A stretch of DNA of 53,371 bases from an uncultured Clostridium sp. (GCA_900542035.1 UQMJ01000020.1:1-53371), one strand, 5' to 3'. Shown: positions 15,727 through 25,019, counted from the stretch's first letter. Notes: generated by a model not told the origin, from the letters alone. A program made the numbers and translations.

Positions 15727-16662
15727 ATGGGGCAGGAACATTTTGAAATGCAGTGGCCAAGAGAAAATTTATTTTTATCTGGGTTTGTCCATGAAATTAT
15801 GAATTACCGTTATCACTGGCATACTTCTGACTATGAATTAAATATTCTGCTGCATGGCAGCCAGGAATTTTGCAGAGGAAATCAAAGTTATTTACTGGAA
15901 GAAGACGATGTTCTTCTGGTATCTCCAGGTGTTGGTCATGCTTCTTATGCCCAACAAGCCAATACCCGCGCCCTGGTTCTCCATTTTTCTCCATCTGCAT
16001 TTAAACAGTTTGTTAAAAAGGGTTATACTTATCAGTTTCCTTCCTGCTGCTCCACAAAAGAAAACCGCCATGAATCCGCCTATGAGCAGATTCGTTTTTA
16101 TGCAGGCCAGATTTATGCCTGTGCACAAAAAGACACTCCCTACAGCCAGCTTGCAGCCAAGGGAAGTTTTGAGCTTCTTCTGTCTGCTCTATGCACCTTA
16201 TTTTCTCCTGAAACAGTCCAGATTCCAGATCAGGAAGACCGCACGCATCAGGAAACCGTTCAGAGACTTATCAATTATATTGAGCAGCACTATCAGGAAA
16301 AAATTTCTCTGGACGACCTGGCCCAATTTTCCCAATATAACCGCACTTATATCTCCACTTTATTTAAAAATACTGTCGGTGTGAATTTTTATGAGTATCT
16401 TACCAGAGTCCGGTTCCAACACGCCTTAATTGATTTGTCAGAAACAGAAAAAACGCTGACATCTATTGCATTAGACAATGGATTTTCCGATTTAAAATCC
16501 TTTAATGCACGCTTTAAAGAAACTCTTCACCGTTCGCCTGCTGCTTATCGGGCGCAGCTCTCTCCTGACCGGATTATGCCTGCTGACATACGCCGTTATA
16601 TCTCTCCGGAAGACAAGCTGCTGCAGAAGAAATTGCAGGAATATTTAAAATTACCTAACTAA
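15727..16662 (+). CDS. AraC-family regulator of the second acid-sugar module
   Basis: A 311-residue regulator. The N-terminal cupin (~20-100) has YRYHWHTSDYELNILLHGSQ and a DDVLLVSPGVGHASY segment, as in sugar-sensing AraC proteins. The C-terminal double helix-turn-helix includes ISLDDLAQFSQYNRTYISTL and LTSIALDNGFSDLKSFNARF, then KETLHRSPAAYR. It is divergent from the permease/esterase/dehydratase operon, which it probably activates when the sugar acid is present. GAGAGGAAC precedes ATG. Confidence 0.88.
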   Translation: MGQEHFEMQWPRENLFLSGFVHEIMNYRYHWHTSDYELNILLHGSQEFCRGNQSYLLEEDDVLLVSPGVGHASYAQQANTRALVLHFSPSAFKQFVKKGYTYQFPSCCSTKENRHESAYEQIRFYAGQIYACAQKDTPYSQLAAKGSFELLLSALCTLFSPETVQIPDQEDRTHQETVQRLINYIEQHYQEKISLDDLAQFSQYNRTYISTLFKNTVGVNFYEYLTRVRFQHALIDLSETEKTLTSIALDNGFSDLKSFNARFKETLHRSPAAYRAQLSPDRIMPADIRRYISPEDKLLQKKLQEYLKLPN

Positions 16663-16700
16663 AAAGCGGCTGCCCCCATTTCTAAGGGCATTGCCGCTTT
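16663..16700. terminator. bidirectional terminator
   Basis: AAAGCGGC (16663-16670) pairs with GCCGCTTT (16693-16700), and TGCCC with GGGCA inside. It directly follows the AraC stop and also serves the convergent gene ending at 16752. Confidence 0.7.
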
Positions 16701-16751
16701 CTCCTGTTTTATATTATTACATTGGAAAATCACTCTTATTGCTCTGTTTCC

Positions 16752-17777
16752 CTATACATGATACTCCATCGGATACGTCAGATAAGAATGGGGATCTAAC
16801 TGATCGCAGGTAACATATCCGGCCGGCGCAGTAAGCAGAGTTGGAATCCGGTTTACAACCGTTGCACAGGTATGCTCGACTGTTGCAGGCTTTACAACAT
16901 GGAATTCGGTATCTGGCTCGCCGGTCAGCCACCAGTCGCACATATCGCCGTCATCTGGTCCGTACACTTTACCGATGGTCTCTTCTTCAATGGTAATTCC
17001 CTGCATGGTTTCAATGGTTACCACCGCAGACATACCGATGCAGCGTCCCGCCTCAATGGTAAGTCCCATTGTAGAACTATACACATCATGGTCTACTATA
17101 TACGGAACGTGTTTCTGCTCAATGGACTTAATGGTAAGTCCCAGCTTATTGCACAGCGCTTCGCTGGCATTCCATGCATAAGACGGTTCAAACTCAGCAG
17201 GATGGGCAATCTGTGATTCAAACTCTTCTTTTGTCAGATTGCAGCCATGTGCCTTTGCCAGCGCAAGACCATAGTCCTCGACGTTATAGCTGTATGCTCC
17301 TTTGATCTTCGTCAGCTTATTGCATCCGCTTGCTGCCATTGCAACCATATTGATCCAGAAAATATCCTGCATACCGGATCCGGTAATGGTACAGCCATAT
17401 TCTTTTGCAAGTGCGTCCAGACGATTAATCTGGGCGGCTGCCGTTGTCCATGGATAAATCGCTTCCTCGCAGGTCGTAATGACATTGATTCCGCGTACCA
17501 CGCATTTTTCTACATGGTCATAAATATCGCCAATAAAACTGAACAAGGTTACAATGGCCACATCCGCGCAGCACTCGTCTAATACTTTATCTGCATCGTC
17601 GGAAATCAGAATGCCTGTTTTTACGCCGAGTCCTGCATAATCGCCTACGTCCATTCCGACAACCTCTGGATTGACATCAATGGCTCCAACAATCTGTGCA
17701 CCATGTTCATATAGGTAACGCAGTGTGTATTTTGCCATCTTACCACAACCATACTGAACAACTTTAATTTTCTCCAT
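16752..17777 (-). CDS. 2,4-diaminopentanoate dehydrogenase-like oxidoreductase
   Basis: A 341-residue NAD(P)-dependent enzyme of the dihydrodipicolinate-reductase-like family. The N-terminal Rossmann motif is VVQYGCGKMAKYTLRYL (~5-21), followed by the DapB-like segment INVITTCEEAIYPW and GSGMQDIFWINM. Length and style match 2,4-diaminopentanoate dehydrogenase of the clostridial ornithine fermentation pathway. None of the other ornithine genes (racemase, aminomutase, thiolase) is in the window, so the substrate could be a related amino acid. The start at 17777 has AAGGAGG 7 bases before it; the frame extends to 17837 without a ribosome site. A MerR-type promoter lies 90-125 bp upstream and the MerR gene next to it. 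Confidence 0.75.
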   Translation of the reverse strand: MEKIKVVQYGCGKMAKYTLRYLYEHGAQIVGAIDVNPEVVGMDVGDYAGLGVKTGILISDDADKVLDECCADVAIVTLFSFIGDIYDHVEKCVVRGINVITTCEEAIYPWTTAAAQINRLDALAKEYGCTITGSGMQDIFWINMVAMAASGCNKLTKIKGAYSYNVEDYGLALAKAHGCNLTKEEFESQIAHPAEFEPSYAWNASEALCNKLGLTIKSIEQKHVPYIVDHDVYSSTMGLTIEAGRCIGMSAVVTIETMQGITIEEETIGKVYGPDDGDMCDWWLTGEPDTEFHVVKPATVEHTCATVVNRIPTLLTAPAGYVTCDQLDPHSYLTYPMEYHV

Positions 17778-17870
17778 GAAGTAACCTCCTTCTCTCCTGA
17801 ACCAGTCAGACTGGGTTTCTGAATCATTTTTTATCAATCATTCAATAAGCTTCCCTGCGCTTATAGTATC

Positions 17871-17901
17871 AGTTTAGACCCTCCTGCAGGATTAGAGTCA
17901 A
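17871..17901 (-). promoter_or_regulatory. MerR-type promoter with 19-bp spacer
   Basis: On the minus strand TTGACT (17901-17896) and TAAACT (17876-17871) are separated by 19 bp. That is the over-long spacing that needs a MerR-family activator to untwist the DNA. The spacer contains an imperfect dyad (CTAATCC, TGCA, GGAGGGTC), like BmrR/BltR operators. It is placed to drive the gene at 16752. Confidence 0.7.
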
Positions 17902-17950
17902 GTAATTTTGTCATTTTTTTCACAGAGTTCTTTGACACAATTTTTCTGCC

Positions 17951-18796
17951 TTATTTAGGAAACGTAACCGGAATCTGAAGCCGCAAAAACATACTGCGCG
18001 GGTCATTGTCAAATACATGAAACCCTGTCATCACCTCACAGATATAATCCCCAGCCATGCTGCATTTATTCTGCATACAGTAATCCCGCAGCATTTCAGC
18101 CCCCTGAATTTCATCGTCATAATTATCCAGATAGATACAGGCATACATTCCGCTGTCTACAATCTGAAAGGATGTTTCCCGTTCCAAAGCGCTACGTCCT
18201 GCAAATATAAAAATCTGATTTGCAATATATTCTCCCTCTGCAAAATCCTTCTGCAGGATAGAAGTGCCGATATTGTAGGAATGAATCTGGGGAAATCCTT
18301 CTTCCTCCAGGCGTTTTCTCAGCTCCATCAGCACTTTTTCATAACTGTGGACGTCGCTGTTATAAAAATTATCGGAGCATGGAATCCCCCAGATATAACG
18401 CCGGTCAATGTATTCCAGAGACAGCGTTCCTATCGTTGGAGATTTCCGGTATCGTTCTATAGACTGAATCGCCCGTTCAACAGCATCGTGGCGCGCCTTA
18501 ATCTGCCGCATCTGCTCGTGAAGCTGCTCATTTTTCTGGGCCAGCAGTTCTTCAATGATCGTAATATCTTCTTTTTGAAGGGCCTGTTCAATTTCTGCAA
18601 GGCTCATTCCCAGCTCTTTCATATATACAATCACATCCAGACGTGCGTTCTGGTTAATATCATAATAACGGTATCCAGTCTCCGGATCAATGTAGCGGGG
18701 CTTCAGCAGTCCTCTTTCATCATACAGCCGCAGCGTTGGAATGGAAATCCGGTTCATTTTCGCCATTTTCCCAATCGAAATTAGTCCTTCCTTCAT
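17951..18796 (-). CDS. MerR-family regulator with effector-binding domain
   Basis: A 281-residue BltR/BmrR-like protein. The N-terminal winged helix is ISIGKMAKMNRISIPTLRLY, then DERGLLKPRYIDPETGYRYY (~5-45). A coiled-coil dimerisation helix (~75-120, EELLAQKNEQLHEQMRQIKA) follows, then a GyrI-like effector pocket to the C-terminus. The start at 18796 is preceded by GGGAGG; the longer frame from 18841 is less likely. The 19-bp-spacer promoter between it and the dehydrogenase gene is its probable target. Confidence 0.85.
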   Translation of the reverse strand: MKEGLISIGKMAKMNRISIPTLRLYDERGLLKPRYIDPETGYRYYDINQNARLDVIVYMKELGMSLAEIEQALQKEDITIIEELLAQKNEQLHEQMRQIKARHDAVERAIQSIERYRKSPTIGTLSLEYIDRRYIWGIPCSDNFYNSDVHSYEKVLMELRKRLEEEGFPQIHSYNIGTSILQKDFAEGEYIANQIFIFAGRSALERETSFQIVDSGMYACIYLDNYDDEIQGAEMLRDYCMQNKCSMAGDYICEVMTGFHVFDNDPRSMFLRLQIPVTFPK

Positions 18797-18846
18797 AAAT
18801 TCCCTCCCAAAAACTCTCATCCCATATAAGAGTTTTTCCATAACAG

Positions 18847-18903
18847 AAAGAGACCATTCAGAGGATTCCTGAGGTACGCCCTCAACATCCTCCTGGTCTC
18901 TTT
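18847..18903. terminator. hairpin ending the polysaccharide operon
   Basis: AAAGAGACCA (18847-18856) pairs with TGGTCTCTTT (18894-18903), with inner GAGGAT/ATCCTC pairing. The minus-strand tail is TTTCTGTT; the plus-strand tail is a better T-run. It lies 17 bp after the last polysaccharide gene. Confidence 0.6.
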
Positions 18904-18919
18904 TTATGTCCAGCTCAAA

Positions 18920-19735
18920 TTATAAAACATCAGAAAAATGCGGTCTTAACTTCTTAAACACCTTTAATCCCACCAGCATCAGCACAATGGTCACGCCCCA
19001 GAAATACAGGGTCAGCGTCGGCCGTTCCCAGAACCAGTTGCCTGTCAGCATACTGTCTCTGTAACCTACTACAATGTAGTAAACCGGATTGATTTTCAGC
19101 ACCTGTTCCAGCCAGGACGGAGCGCTTGGAAACATTTCCACAGACCACATAATCGGAACCATCCACATTCCAAACTGAAGACAGATACTGACAATCTGGG
19201 CCATATCTTTAAAAAATACAGTTACCGCGCTGGTCAGATAAGAAATTGCCAGCGCCAGCATCGATGCTGCAAATGCATAGTAAATTACCTGAAGCCAGGT
19301 AAGCATTGGAGGATTTCCTCCTATCAGGAATACCCCATACATAATAATAACGAAAAACCCATGAACAAACAGGCTGGACATGATCTTTAATATCGGCAGA
19401 ATTTCTACCTGAAAGACCACCTTTTTTACCAGATAATGGTATTCCTGAAGGCAGTTGGTTCCTGTGTTCAATGCTTCGCTGAAGAAAAACCAGGGCGCAA
19501 TACCAGGCACCAGCCATTCAATATAAGAGGAATTCGGGATTGGCGGCGTGCTCTTAAATCCGCTTGGACCGAAAATAAACCAGTAAATCAGAACGGTTAC
19601 AATAGGCTGAATCAGCATCCAGACTACGCCGAAATAAGATCCTACAAACCGCTTGCGGAAGTCTGCAATAGACAAATCCCAGACTACTTTCCTCTTTTTA
19701 AAAATCTCCTTTACAAGAGAAAGGACATAATTCAT
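18920..19735 (-). CDS. ABC-2 type polysaccharide/teichoic-acid export permease
   Basis: A 271-residue permease of the Wzm/TagG type with six hydrophobic segments. The amphipathic N-terminal motif DLSIADFRKRFVGSYFGVVW and the segment INPVYYIVVGYRD are typical. Such proteins pair with a Wzt/TagH ATPase to flip lipid-linked polymer. No such ATPase gene lies beside it or elsewhere in the window, which is unusual because the pair is normally adjacent. It is the last gene of the 18920-34347 operon. AAAGGAACAG precedes ATG. Confidence 0.85.
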   Translation of the reverse strand: MNYVLSLVKEIFKKRKVVWDLSIADFRKRFVGSYFGVVWMLIQPIVTVLIYWFIFGPSGFKSTPPIPNSSYIEWLVPGIAPWFFFSEALNTGTNCLQEYHYLVKKVVFQVEILPILKIMSSLFVHGFFVIIMYGVFLIGGNPPMLTWLQVIYYAFAASMLALAISYLTSAVTVFFKDMAQIVSICLQFGMWMVPIMWSVEMFPSAPSWLEQVLKINPVYYIVVGYRDSMLTGNWFWERPTLTLYFWGVTIVLMLVGLKVFKKLRPHFSDVL

Positions 19736-19752
19736 AATCCTGTTCCTTTCTT

Positions 19753-20307
19753 TCAGAACTTAAATGTATCTTTGAATCCGCCCCACTTCTGGTCTTTTTC
19801 AGAGATAATCAGTTCCATTCCTTCTTCAATTGGCCATTCAATCCCGATTTCTTTGTCATTCCAGAAAAGACCGCCTTCATCGCCAGGATGATAGAAGTCT
19901 GTACATTTATAAGCAAATTCTGCTTCATCAGACAGCACTAAAAATCCATGTGCAAATCCTTCCGGAATATAAAACTGCTTCTTATTCTCAGCAGAAAGCT
20001 CTACGCCAAACCACTTTCCATAAGTCTTGGAATTGGTACGCAAATCAACTGCTACATCAAATACGCGTCCTCTGATTGCACGTACCAGCTTGCCCTGTGG
20101 AAACTGCTTCTGATAGTGAAGCCCCCGCAGTACGCCCTTTACCGACATGGACTGATTATCCTGGACAAATACCATATCCAGTCCGGCTTCTTTAAAATCA
20201 TTCTGATTATAAGTCTCTACAAAATAACCTCTTTCATCCTTAAAAACAGTCGGTTCAATTACATACAATCCCTCAATCGGGCAGGAAGTCACTTTAATTT
20301 TTCCCAT
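19753..20307 (-). CDS. rfbC: dTDP-4-dehydrorhamnose 3,5-epimerase
   Basis: A 184-residue cupin epimerase, full length. The family signatures are visible: ERGYFVETYNQNDF, QDNQSMSVKGVLRGLHYQ (catalytic His), GRVFDVAVDLR, and YIPEGFAHGFLVLSDEAEFA, then YKCTDFYHPGDEGG. It makes dTDP-4-keto-L-rhamnose, implying L-rhamnose in the polymer. The other three dTDP-rhamnose genes (rfbA, rfbB, rfbD) are not in the window. AAAGGAGAG precedes ATG. Confidence 0.93.
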   Translation of the reverse strand: MGKIKVTSCPIEGLYVIEPTVFKDERGYFVETYNQNDFKEAGLDMVFVQDNQSMSVKGVLRGLHYQKQFPQGKLVRAIRGRVFDVAVDLRTNSKTYGKWFGVELSAENKKQFYIPEGFAHGFLVLSDEAEFAYKCTDFYHPGDEGGLFWNDKEIGIEWPIEEGMELIISEKDQKWGGFKDTFKF

Positions 20308-20328
20308 GATTTTACTCTCCTTTTCTTA

Positions 20329-22323
20329 TCACAAACAGCAGGGTGCGATAACCGTCTGCCACATCGTTGCCAGAAGAATCAGCGCAGATACTGTTAACAC
20401 TCCCGTATGATACCACATATTTTCGATTCGTGCAATGACGGCGCGGGAATTAAACAGCATATAAAACAGAAACAGAATCGGCAGATAGTACCGCCCCTGA
20501 ACTCCGGCAATGGTTACCATTCCAGGCTCCGTATAGGCAATGTACATGGACGTCCATACTAAAAGCACTGCGCCTCCAAGCATGAGGAAAATCCAAATCT
20601 TCTGCTTGACAGACAAGCGCTCCGGCGCTGTTGTTTTCGTATCTGTCACGACTGTATAGACTGCCAGCGCCCCCGTCATCCAGGTAAAACTGCTGGCCGC
20701 CAGATGCCCCTGTACAGAAAAAATATCTTTCCCCAATACGAAATCCGGAAGGTAATGGAAGATATTGCGGAACAAAATCTGGGCGTATGCGATTGGATTT
20801 CCCAGTATATAAGACATCTGTCCCGCCTCGCTGGTGTCTCCTCCCCGCAGGTCTCCGGTCGCCTTTGGAGCCAGTAAAACCGGCAGAACAAAGGTGGACA
20901 ATAGGCCCAGCAATACCAGCACAAATCCCAGCCTCATGGCAATTTTCTGCTGTCTGTTCTGGAACTTGGATTCCGGCAGTAAAAGACCAATCAAAATCAT
21001 TGGCGCATACACAGCTTTCGCGCTGCATCCTAAGACAAATGTAATCAGAATCAGAGCGTAAGACTTCCAGGAAATCTTCTCTTCCGGAGTCAGAATCTCC
21101 TTTAACAAGCAGGCCATGGACAAATAAATCCATGCCATTACTGCTGGGTCGTAGGAGTATACGCAGGCCATAAACACAGAGGTTGGAAACAGCCCGATAA
21201 CCGACATGATGACCTTTCCTACTGGTGTTTTTTTTATGGCAAAATACATAATTGCAGCATAAGCCAGAAGATTTCCAAGCCTTCCAAGACGGATCATCAT
21301 GCCGAACGGAAGTCCCAGTCCCTTGCACACTTTTAATACCAGCGCCTGTCCTGCATAGGCCGGAACGGAAAGAGCCGGCGTTACAGAATCCGGATGGAGA
21401 CTGCCGTTTTTATAATCGCCTTCCTGATTAAAATAGCGCTCGATTGCCGCTTGTTCTTCTCTGCTTCCAGGCTGATTTTCCGGCCAGTCATTTAAACTCG
21501 GAATCATTTTTGACCATACCGCAGGACTGACATTCATCCCCCACGGCATACTGGCAATCTCCATAGAACGCATAAAATGGGTTTCCTCATCATAACCGAC
21601 TTTGCTTACCGGCAAAGCTGCAATCATCAGAACTCCCATCGACAGGCAGACTGCTGCAAATCCTGTTTCAATATGATTTCCAATCCATTTTCTGCACCGG
21701 AAGAAAAATACAGCCAGTCCGATTACTGCCCAGAAAAATCCCATTCTTACAAAGTTAAGAGCCGCCCTGTTATGGATTTCAAACCCAGTAATCACAAGAG
21801 GTTCTTCTGCCGCCTTTTCTCTGGATCCAGCTTCTCCTAACTGGGAGCGCTCAACGACCAGCTGGACATGATCGGTTTCTTTTTTAATATTCAGATAAGA
21901 CTTTGCTAACAGTCCGCTGTTCCGGTCTTCCAAAATCAGGTCCTGTTCCGGATCCGCTTCTCCATACTCATTGTAATAGCACACATATGCCTTTGCATTA
22001 AGCAGATGGTTGTATTCATAAGAATATGCCAGCTTATCAATATACCAGCCCCCTAATTCTACAGTCAGAATCCCTTTGTCTTCGGATAGTTCCCAGCCTT
22101 TTTCTGTTCTTACAAAGCCTTCTGCCCTTACATTTCCCTCTGCAACCGGAATGATTCCGCGCTGCGCCCTGGGCAGCGACAGCACCTTCATATTGCAGGC
22201 ATATTCACAGATAAGCCCTGCTGCCAGAACCAGAATCACAGAAAATAAACTTATCAAAATAGATTTCCTGTCAAAGGAAACGCTTCCCTGTTTTCTTTTC
22301 TTTTGTTTTCCCATACCGGTCAC
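20329..22323 (-). CDS. DUF2142 membrane protein, glycosyltransferase-C-like
   Basis: A 664-residue protein. One N-terminal transmembrane helix is followed by an extracytoplasmic beta-rich part (~60-190), then about ten further helices. The segment KVGYDEETHFMRSMEIASMP with the acidic DEETH motif and the GRYYLPILFLFYML end match DUF2142, which resembles GT-C enzymes that use polyprenyl-phosphate sugars outside the membrane. A GTG start at 22323 overlaps the previous stop (GTGA); an ATG three codons further on is also possible. Its place next to a DPM-like transferase and DUF2304 protein suggests modification of the exported polymer. Confidence 0.75.
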   Translation of the reverse strand: MTGMGKQKKRKQGSVSFDRKSILISLFSVILVLAAGLICEYACNMKVLSLPRAQRGIIPVAEGNVRAEGFVRTEKGWELSEDKGILTVELGGWYIDKLAYSYEYNHLLNAKAYVCYYNEYGEADPEQDLILEDRNSGLLAKSYLNIKKETDHVQLVVERSQLGEAGSREKAAEEPLVITGFEIHNRAALNFVRMGFFWAVIGLAVFFFRCRKWIGNHIETGFAAVCLSMGVLMIAALPVSKVGYDEETHFMRSMEIASMPWGMNVSPAVWSKMIPSLNDWPENQPGSREEQAAIERYFNQEGDYKNGSLHPDSVTPALSVPAYAGQALVLKVCKGLGLPFGMMIRLGRLGNLLAYAAIMYFAIKKTPVGKVIMSVIGLFPTSVFMACVYSYDPAVMAWIYLSMACLLKEILTPEEKISWKSYALILITFVLGCSAKAVYAPMILIGLLLPESKFQNRQQKIAMRLGFVLVLLGLLSTFVLPVLLAPKATGDLRGGDTSEAGQMSYILGNPIAYAQILFRNIFHYLPDFVLGKDIFSVQGHLAASSFTWMTGALAVYTVVTDTKTTAPERLSVKQKIWIFLMLGGAVLLVWTSMYIAYTEPGMVTIAGVQGRYYLPILFLFYMLFNSRAVIARIENMWYHTGVLTVSALILLATMWQTVIAPCCL

Positions 22324-22685
22324 CTATTTTCTTCCTTATCTCTGTCCTCTTTCCGCAAAAGTTCTTCTAATGCCATCTGCTGGACCAGCTCTTTGACTCT
22401 CGTCTCCAGTTGCGAAATCCGGATTGTCATAGTAAACAGCTTGATCAGCAGCAAAAAAATCGTGAAGAGGAATAAGAAATTTGCTGTGGAATACACTCCA
22501 AACAGACTGGCCAGACCGTCTGCTACCTTTGGAAAAATGCTGAAAACTACCAGAAGCATGGCCAGCAAAATCCAGAAAATCGCATCCTCTATCTGCAATT
22601 TTGCCTGCCGTATTTTCCGCACAATCATTCCCATTGTAGCAACCGATACCAGTATCAAAAGAACCCGAAGCATGGTGGTCATCAT
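22320..22685 (-). CDS. DUF2304 small membrane protein
   Basis: A 121-residue protein with three hydrophobic helices and a charged helical C-terminus (RISQLETRVKELVQQMALEE). The helix pattern and the EDAIFWILLAMLLVVFSIFP segment are typical of DUF2304, which often accompanies polyprenyl-phosphate glycosyltransferases. The start at 22685 is chosen for GAGGGGG upstream and the ATGA overlap with the preceding stop; the frame extends to 22733 inside the neighbour. It probably works with the dolichol-phosphate-mannose-synthase-like protein at 25020. Confidence 0.75.
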   Translation of the reverse strand: MMTTMLRVLLILVSVATMGMIVRKIRQAKLQIEDAIFWILLAMLLVVFSIFPKVADGLASLFGVYSTANFLFLFTIFLLLIKLFTMTIRISQLETRVKELVQQMALEELLRKEDRDKEENR

Positions 22686-23653
22686 ATTCCATTTCCCCCT
22701 CTTTCTTTCCAATATCCAGGATTCATGGTACACCTCATTATGACAGAATCCGGCAGTTTCCGGTAGCGTTTTCCCATCCAGTATCCCAGATATTTAAATC
22801 CGCTTTTTAAAATCAAATCCGGTATCAGCCATACTTTTCCCTTTTTCAATAAATAAACTGCTGTGGTCTTTACCAGCCGGATTCCTTCGCTTTCCGAACG
22901 GATTCCCTCGAAAATTTCCGGATGATCCGCCTGGGAAACTGCCAAATCAAAGTTTCTTTTAAACTGCTGAATATAGGTGTAATTGTGGGAATGAATAACC
23001 TTTGCATCTGCCGCATAAGCGATGGCGTATCCATCCTGTATTGCCTTTCCCGCAAAAATCATATCTTCATTAAATATGGTTTTCCGGATAAAACCGCCCT
23101 GTGCAAAATACAAATCCCGCCTGTACGCACAGCATACATTGGAGGCAAAAAAGGTCTTGATTCCCAGTTCGTCTAAGTCTCCGGATGTTTTGATCCGGCT
23201 GGTTTCCGGATAATTAAAGGAACGGGTATACTGCTCTACAAATCCGCAGTCTTTTGCCGGAAGCTGTCTTGCATAGGCTTCTATTACCATCTCTCCCTTT
23301 GGCCCTGTCTGACGGAAAGCCTGAACCAGATGTTCAATCAGCGTCTTATCTGCCGGTACTGCATCATCGGTCATGCATACAGAAATATCTCCTTTTGCCA
23401 TCTCCATTGCCTGATGTCTGGTTGCCCCATGGTCAAATTCCTGCTTTGTAATATGGCGTACCACTACATCTAACTTATCCGGAATGGCTTCCCTCATTTC
23501 TTCCTCATTCCAATACTTTTTTTCAGTATTGATCAAGATGACCTGATGAACCGGATAGGTCTGGACTGCCAGCATGGCCAGCAGATGTTTTAATTGTTTC
23601 TTCGGCTTATAAACCGGAATCATCACATCTACCAAAAGTTTTGTTTCTTCCAT
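22682..23653 (-). CDS. family 2 glycosyltransferase, rhamnosyltransferase-like
   Basis: A 323-residue GT-A enzyme. The N-terminal fold starts VDVMIPVYKPKKQLKHLLAM; the nucleotide-sugar DxD-type segment is MTDDAVPAD (~94-102), and FNEDMIFAGKAIQDG holds the catalytic ED. The style resembles rhamnosyltransferases of the RgpF/WbbL kind, which fits rfbC in the same operon. GAAGGAACG precedes ATG. Confidence 0.82.
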   Translation of the reverse strand: MEETKLLVDVMIPVYKPKKQLKHLLAMLAVQTYPVHQVILINTEKKYWNEEEMREAIPDKLDVVVRHITKQEFDHGATRHQAMEMAKGDISVCMTDDAVPADKTLIEHLVQAFRQTGPKGEMVIEAYARQLPAKDCGFVEQYTRSFNYPETSRIKTSGDLDELGIKTFFASNVCCAYRRDLYFAQGGFIRKTIFNEDMIFAGKAIQDGYAIAYAADAKVIHSHNYTYIQQFKRNFDLAVSQADHPEIFEGIRSESEGIRLVKTTAVYLLKKGKVWLIPDLILKSGFKYLGYWMGKRYRKLPDSVIMRCTMNPGYWKERGGNGI

Positions 23654-23666
23654 AATCGTTCCTTCT

Positions 23667-25007
23667 TTACTGACTGGATTCTGTCTTTCTGCGACTCTTT
23701 TCTCTCCAGTAAATCCATAGGGTATTGGCTGTAAAACCTGCCATCAGCAATGTCATAAAACTCAAATACGCTGCAGAAGCTCCTGTAATTTCCATCTTTC
23801 TGACCAAAAAAGGAGCCAAAAACACTGCGCATACTGCTACCGCTGCATATACGGCAAAAATCCGTTTTTGCTGCCGCATAATCACAAGAGCATAGTACAT
23901 CAGGTTTCCAAATGCATAGAAACCGCCGCCTAATACGATGAGTACAAACGCCATATGATAAGGGATTAACCTGCCTTCGTATCCTGTTCCCAAAAGCAGT
24001 TCCATAATAGAAAGAACCCACTTTCCAAGAAGCAACGTCCCTCCGACTGCCAGGACTGTCAGCCCTGCTATTAATGCTCCAATCCGTCCCAGAAGGTTCC
24101 GGAAATCCCGAAATTCTCCCTCTGTCCACAGTACCGTCAGCCTTGTCAGAAACGGACGAATCACAAAATTTGCCACCAGATAAATAACAGATGTCGGCAT
24201 GAAAATCAGATTAAAATATCCGCTGGCCGCATCATTTAAGTTGCTGTCAATGGCATATTTGGCCGCGGAAAAGATATAAAAATCCAGAAATACAGACAAG
24301 AACAACAGACCGGTCTGAACAAATAGTTGCCGGCTTTTCCCATTGTGCTTTTCCCAGTCTACCCCACGCAGCCTTCCTATTGCTGATAGGTTAAACAGGA
24401 TCACTCCTGCTGCCTGGGCCGCTGCCGCTGCCCCGCAAGCCACCAGCAGGCTCCGCTCCGGACTCATCTTATGGACGGACAGCAAAAGTCCCGCTAAAAA
24501 GGCACACACCGATAAAATAGTCCGGAATGTATTGGACTTTCCAGTCAGGTATAAGTAGCCCTGGCGCTGGAATTCCGACTCATATACATCTGCAAATCCA
24601 TCAATAATCTTATATATGGCAAGCAGAAATACCGCCATCGCCTTTTCTGCTGAATAATTTCCTGTGAAAACCGTCCAGGCCAGGTATACTGCCGAAATTG
24701 CTACTGCAAATCCAGAAGTCAGCTTCCTGTGGCGCAGATAGTCCCCAAAAGAATATTCTCCGCTTCCATCCGTAATCTGAAATGGCCGGATTCCAAAATA
24801 GGCTACGGTAAACATCTGCTGGCCGAAGGTGCTGAATCCAAACGCGAAGATTCCGCCCGCCACATCTCCGGCTATCCTCATTACCAGAAAAGAAAGCAGA
24901 ATACTCGCAAACGCATAACAGAAGCTGCCTGCAATGTTCCACGTCATATTCTTTTTTTCTATGTTTTCTTCTGGCTCAAATAAAAAATCTGCCAACTTAT
25001 TCAACAT
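23667..25007 (-). CDS. polysaccharide flippase-like membrane protein (MOP superfamily)
   Basis: A 446-residue protein with about twelve hydrophobic segments and a short soluble N-terminus (LFEPEENIEKKNMTWNIAGS). The overall plan matches Wzx/MviN-type lipid-linked oligosaccharide flippases, and the operon context supports this. It is the second such protein in the locus; the other is at 26814. AACGAGGAAC precedes ATG. Confidence 0.7.
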   Translation of the reverse strand: MLNKLADFLFEPEENIEKKNMTWNIAGSFCYAFASILLSFLVMRIAGDVAGGIFAFGFSTFGQQMFTVAYFGIRPFQITDGSGEYSFGDYLRHRKLTSGFAVAISAVYLAWTVFTGNYSAEKAMAVFLLAIYKIIDGFADVYESEFQRQGYLYLTGKSNTFRTILSVCAFLAGLLLSVHKMSPERSLLVACGAAAAAQAAGVILFNLSAIGRLRGVDWEKHNGKSRQLFVQTGLLFLSVFLDFYIFSAAKYAIDSNLNDAASGYFNLIFMPTSVIYLVANFVIRPFLTRLTVLWTEGEFRDFRNLLGRIGALIAGLTVLAVGGTLLLGKWVLSIMELLLGTGYEGRLIPYHMAFVLIVLGGGFYAFGNLMYYALVIMRQQKRIFAVYAAVAVCAVFLAPFLVRKMEITGASAAYLSFMTLLMAGFTANTLWIYWREKSRRKTESSQ

Positions 25008-25019
25008 CTTGTTCCTCGT

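Noticed and set aside
20450..21328. 292-codon minus-strand open frame inside the DUF2142 gene
   Set aside because: Same strand, other phase of a gene with clear helices and family motifs; Cys/Arg/Gly-rich shadow composition.
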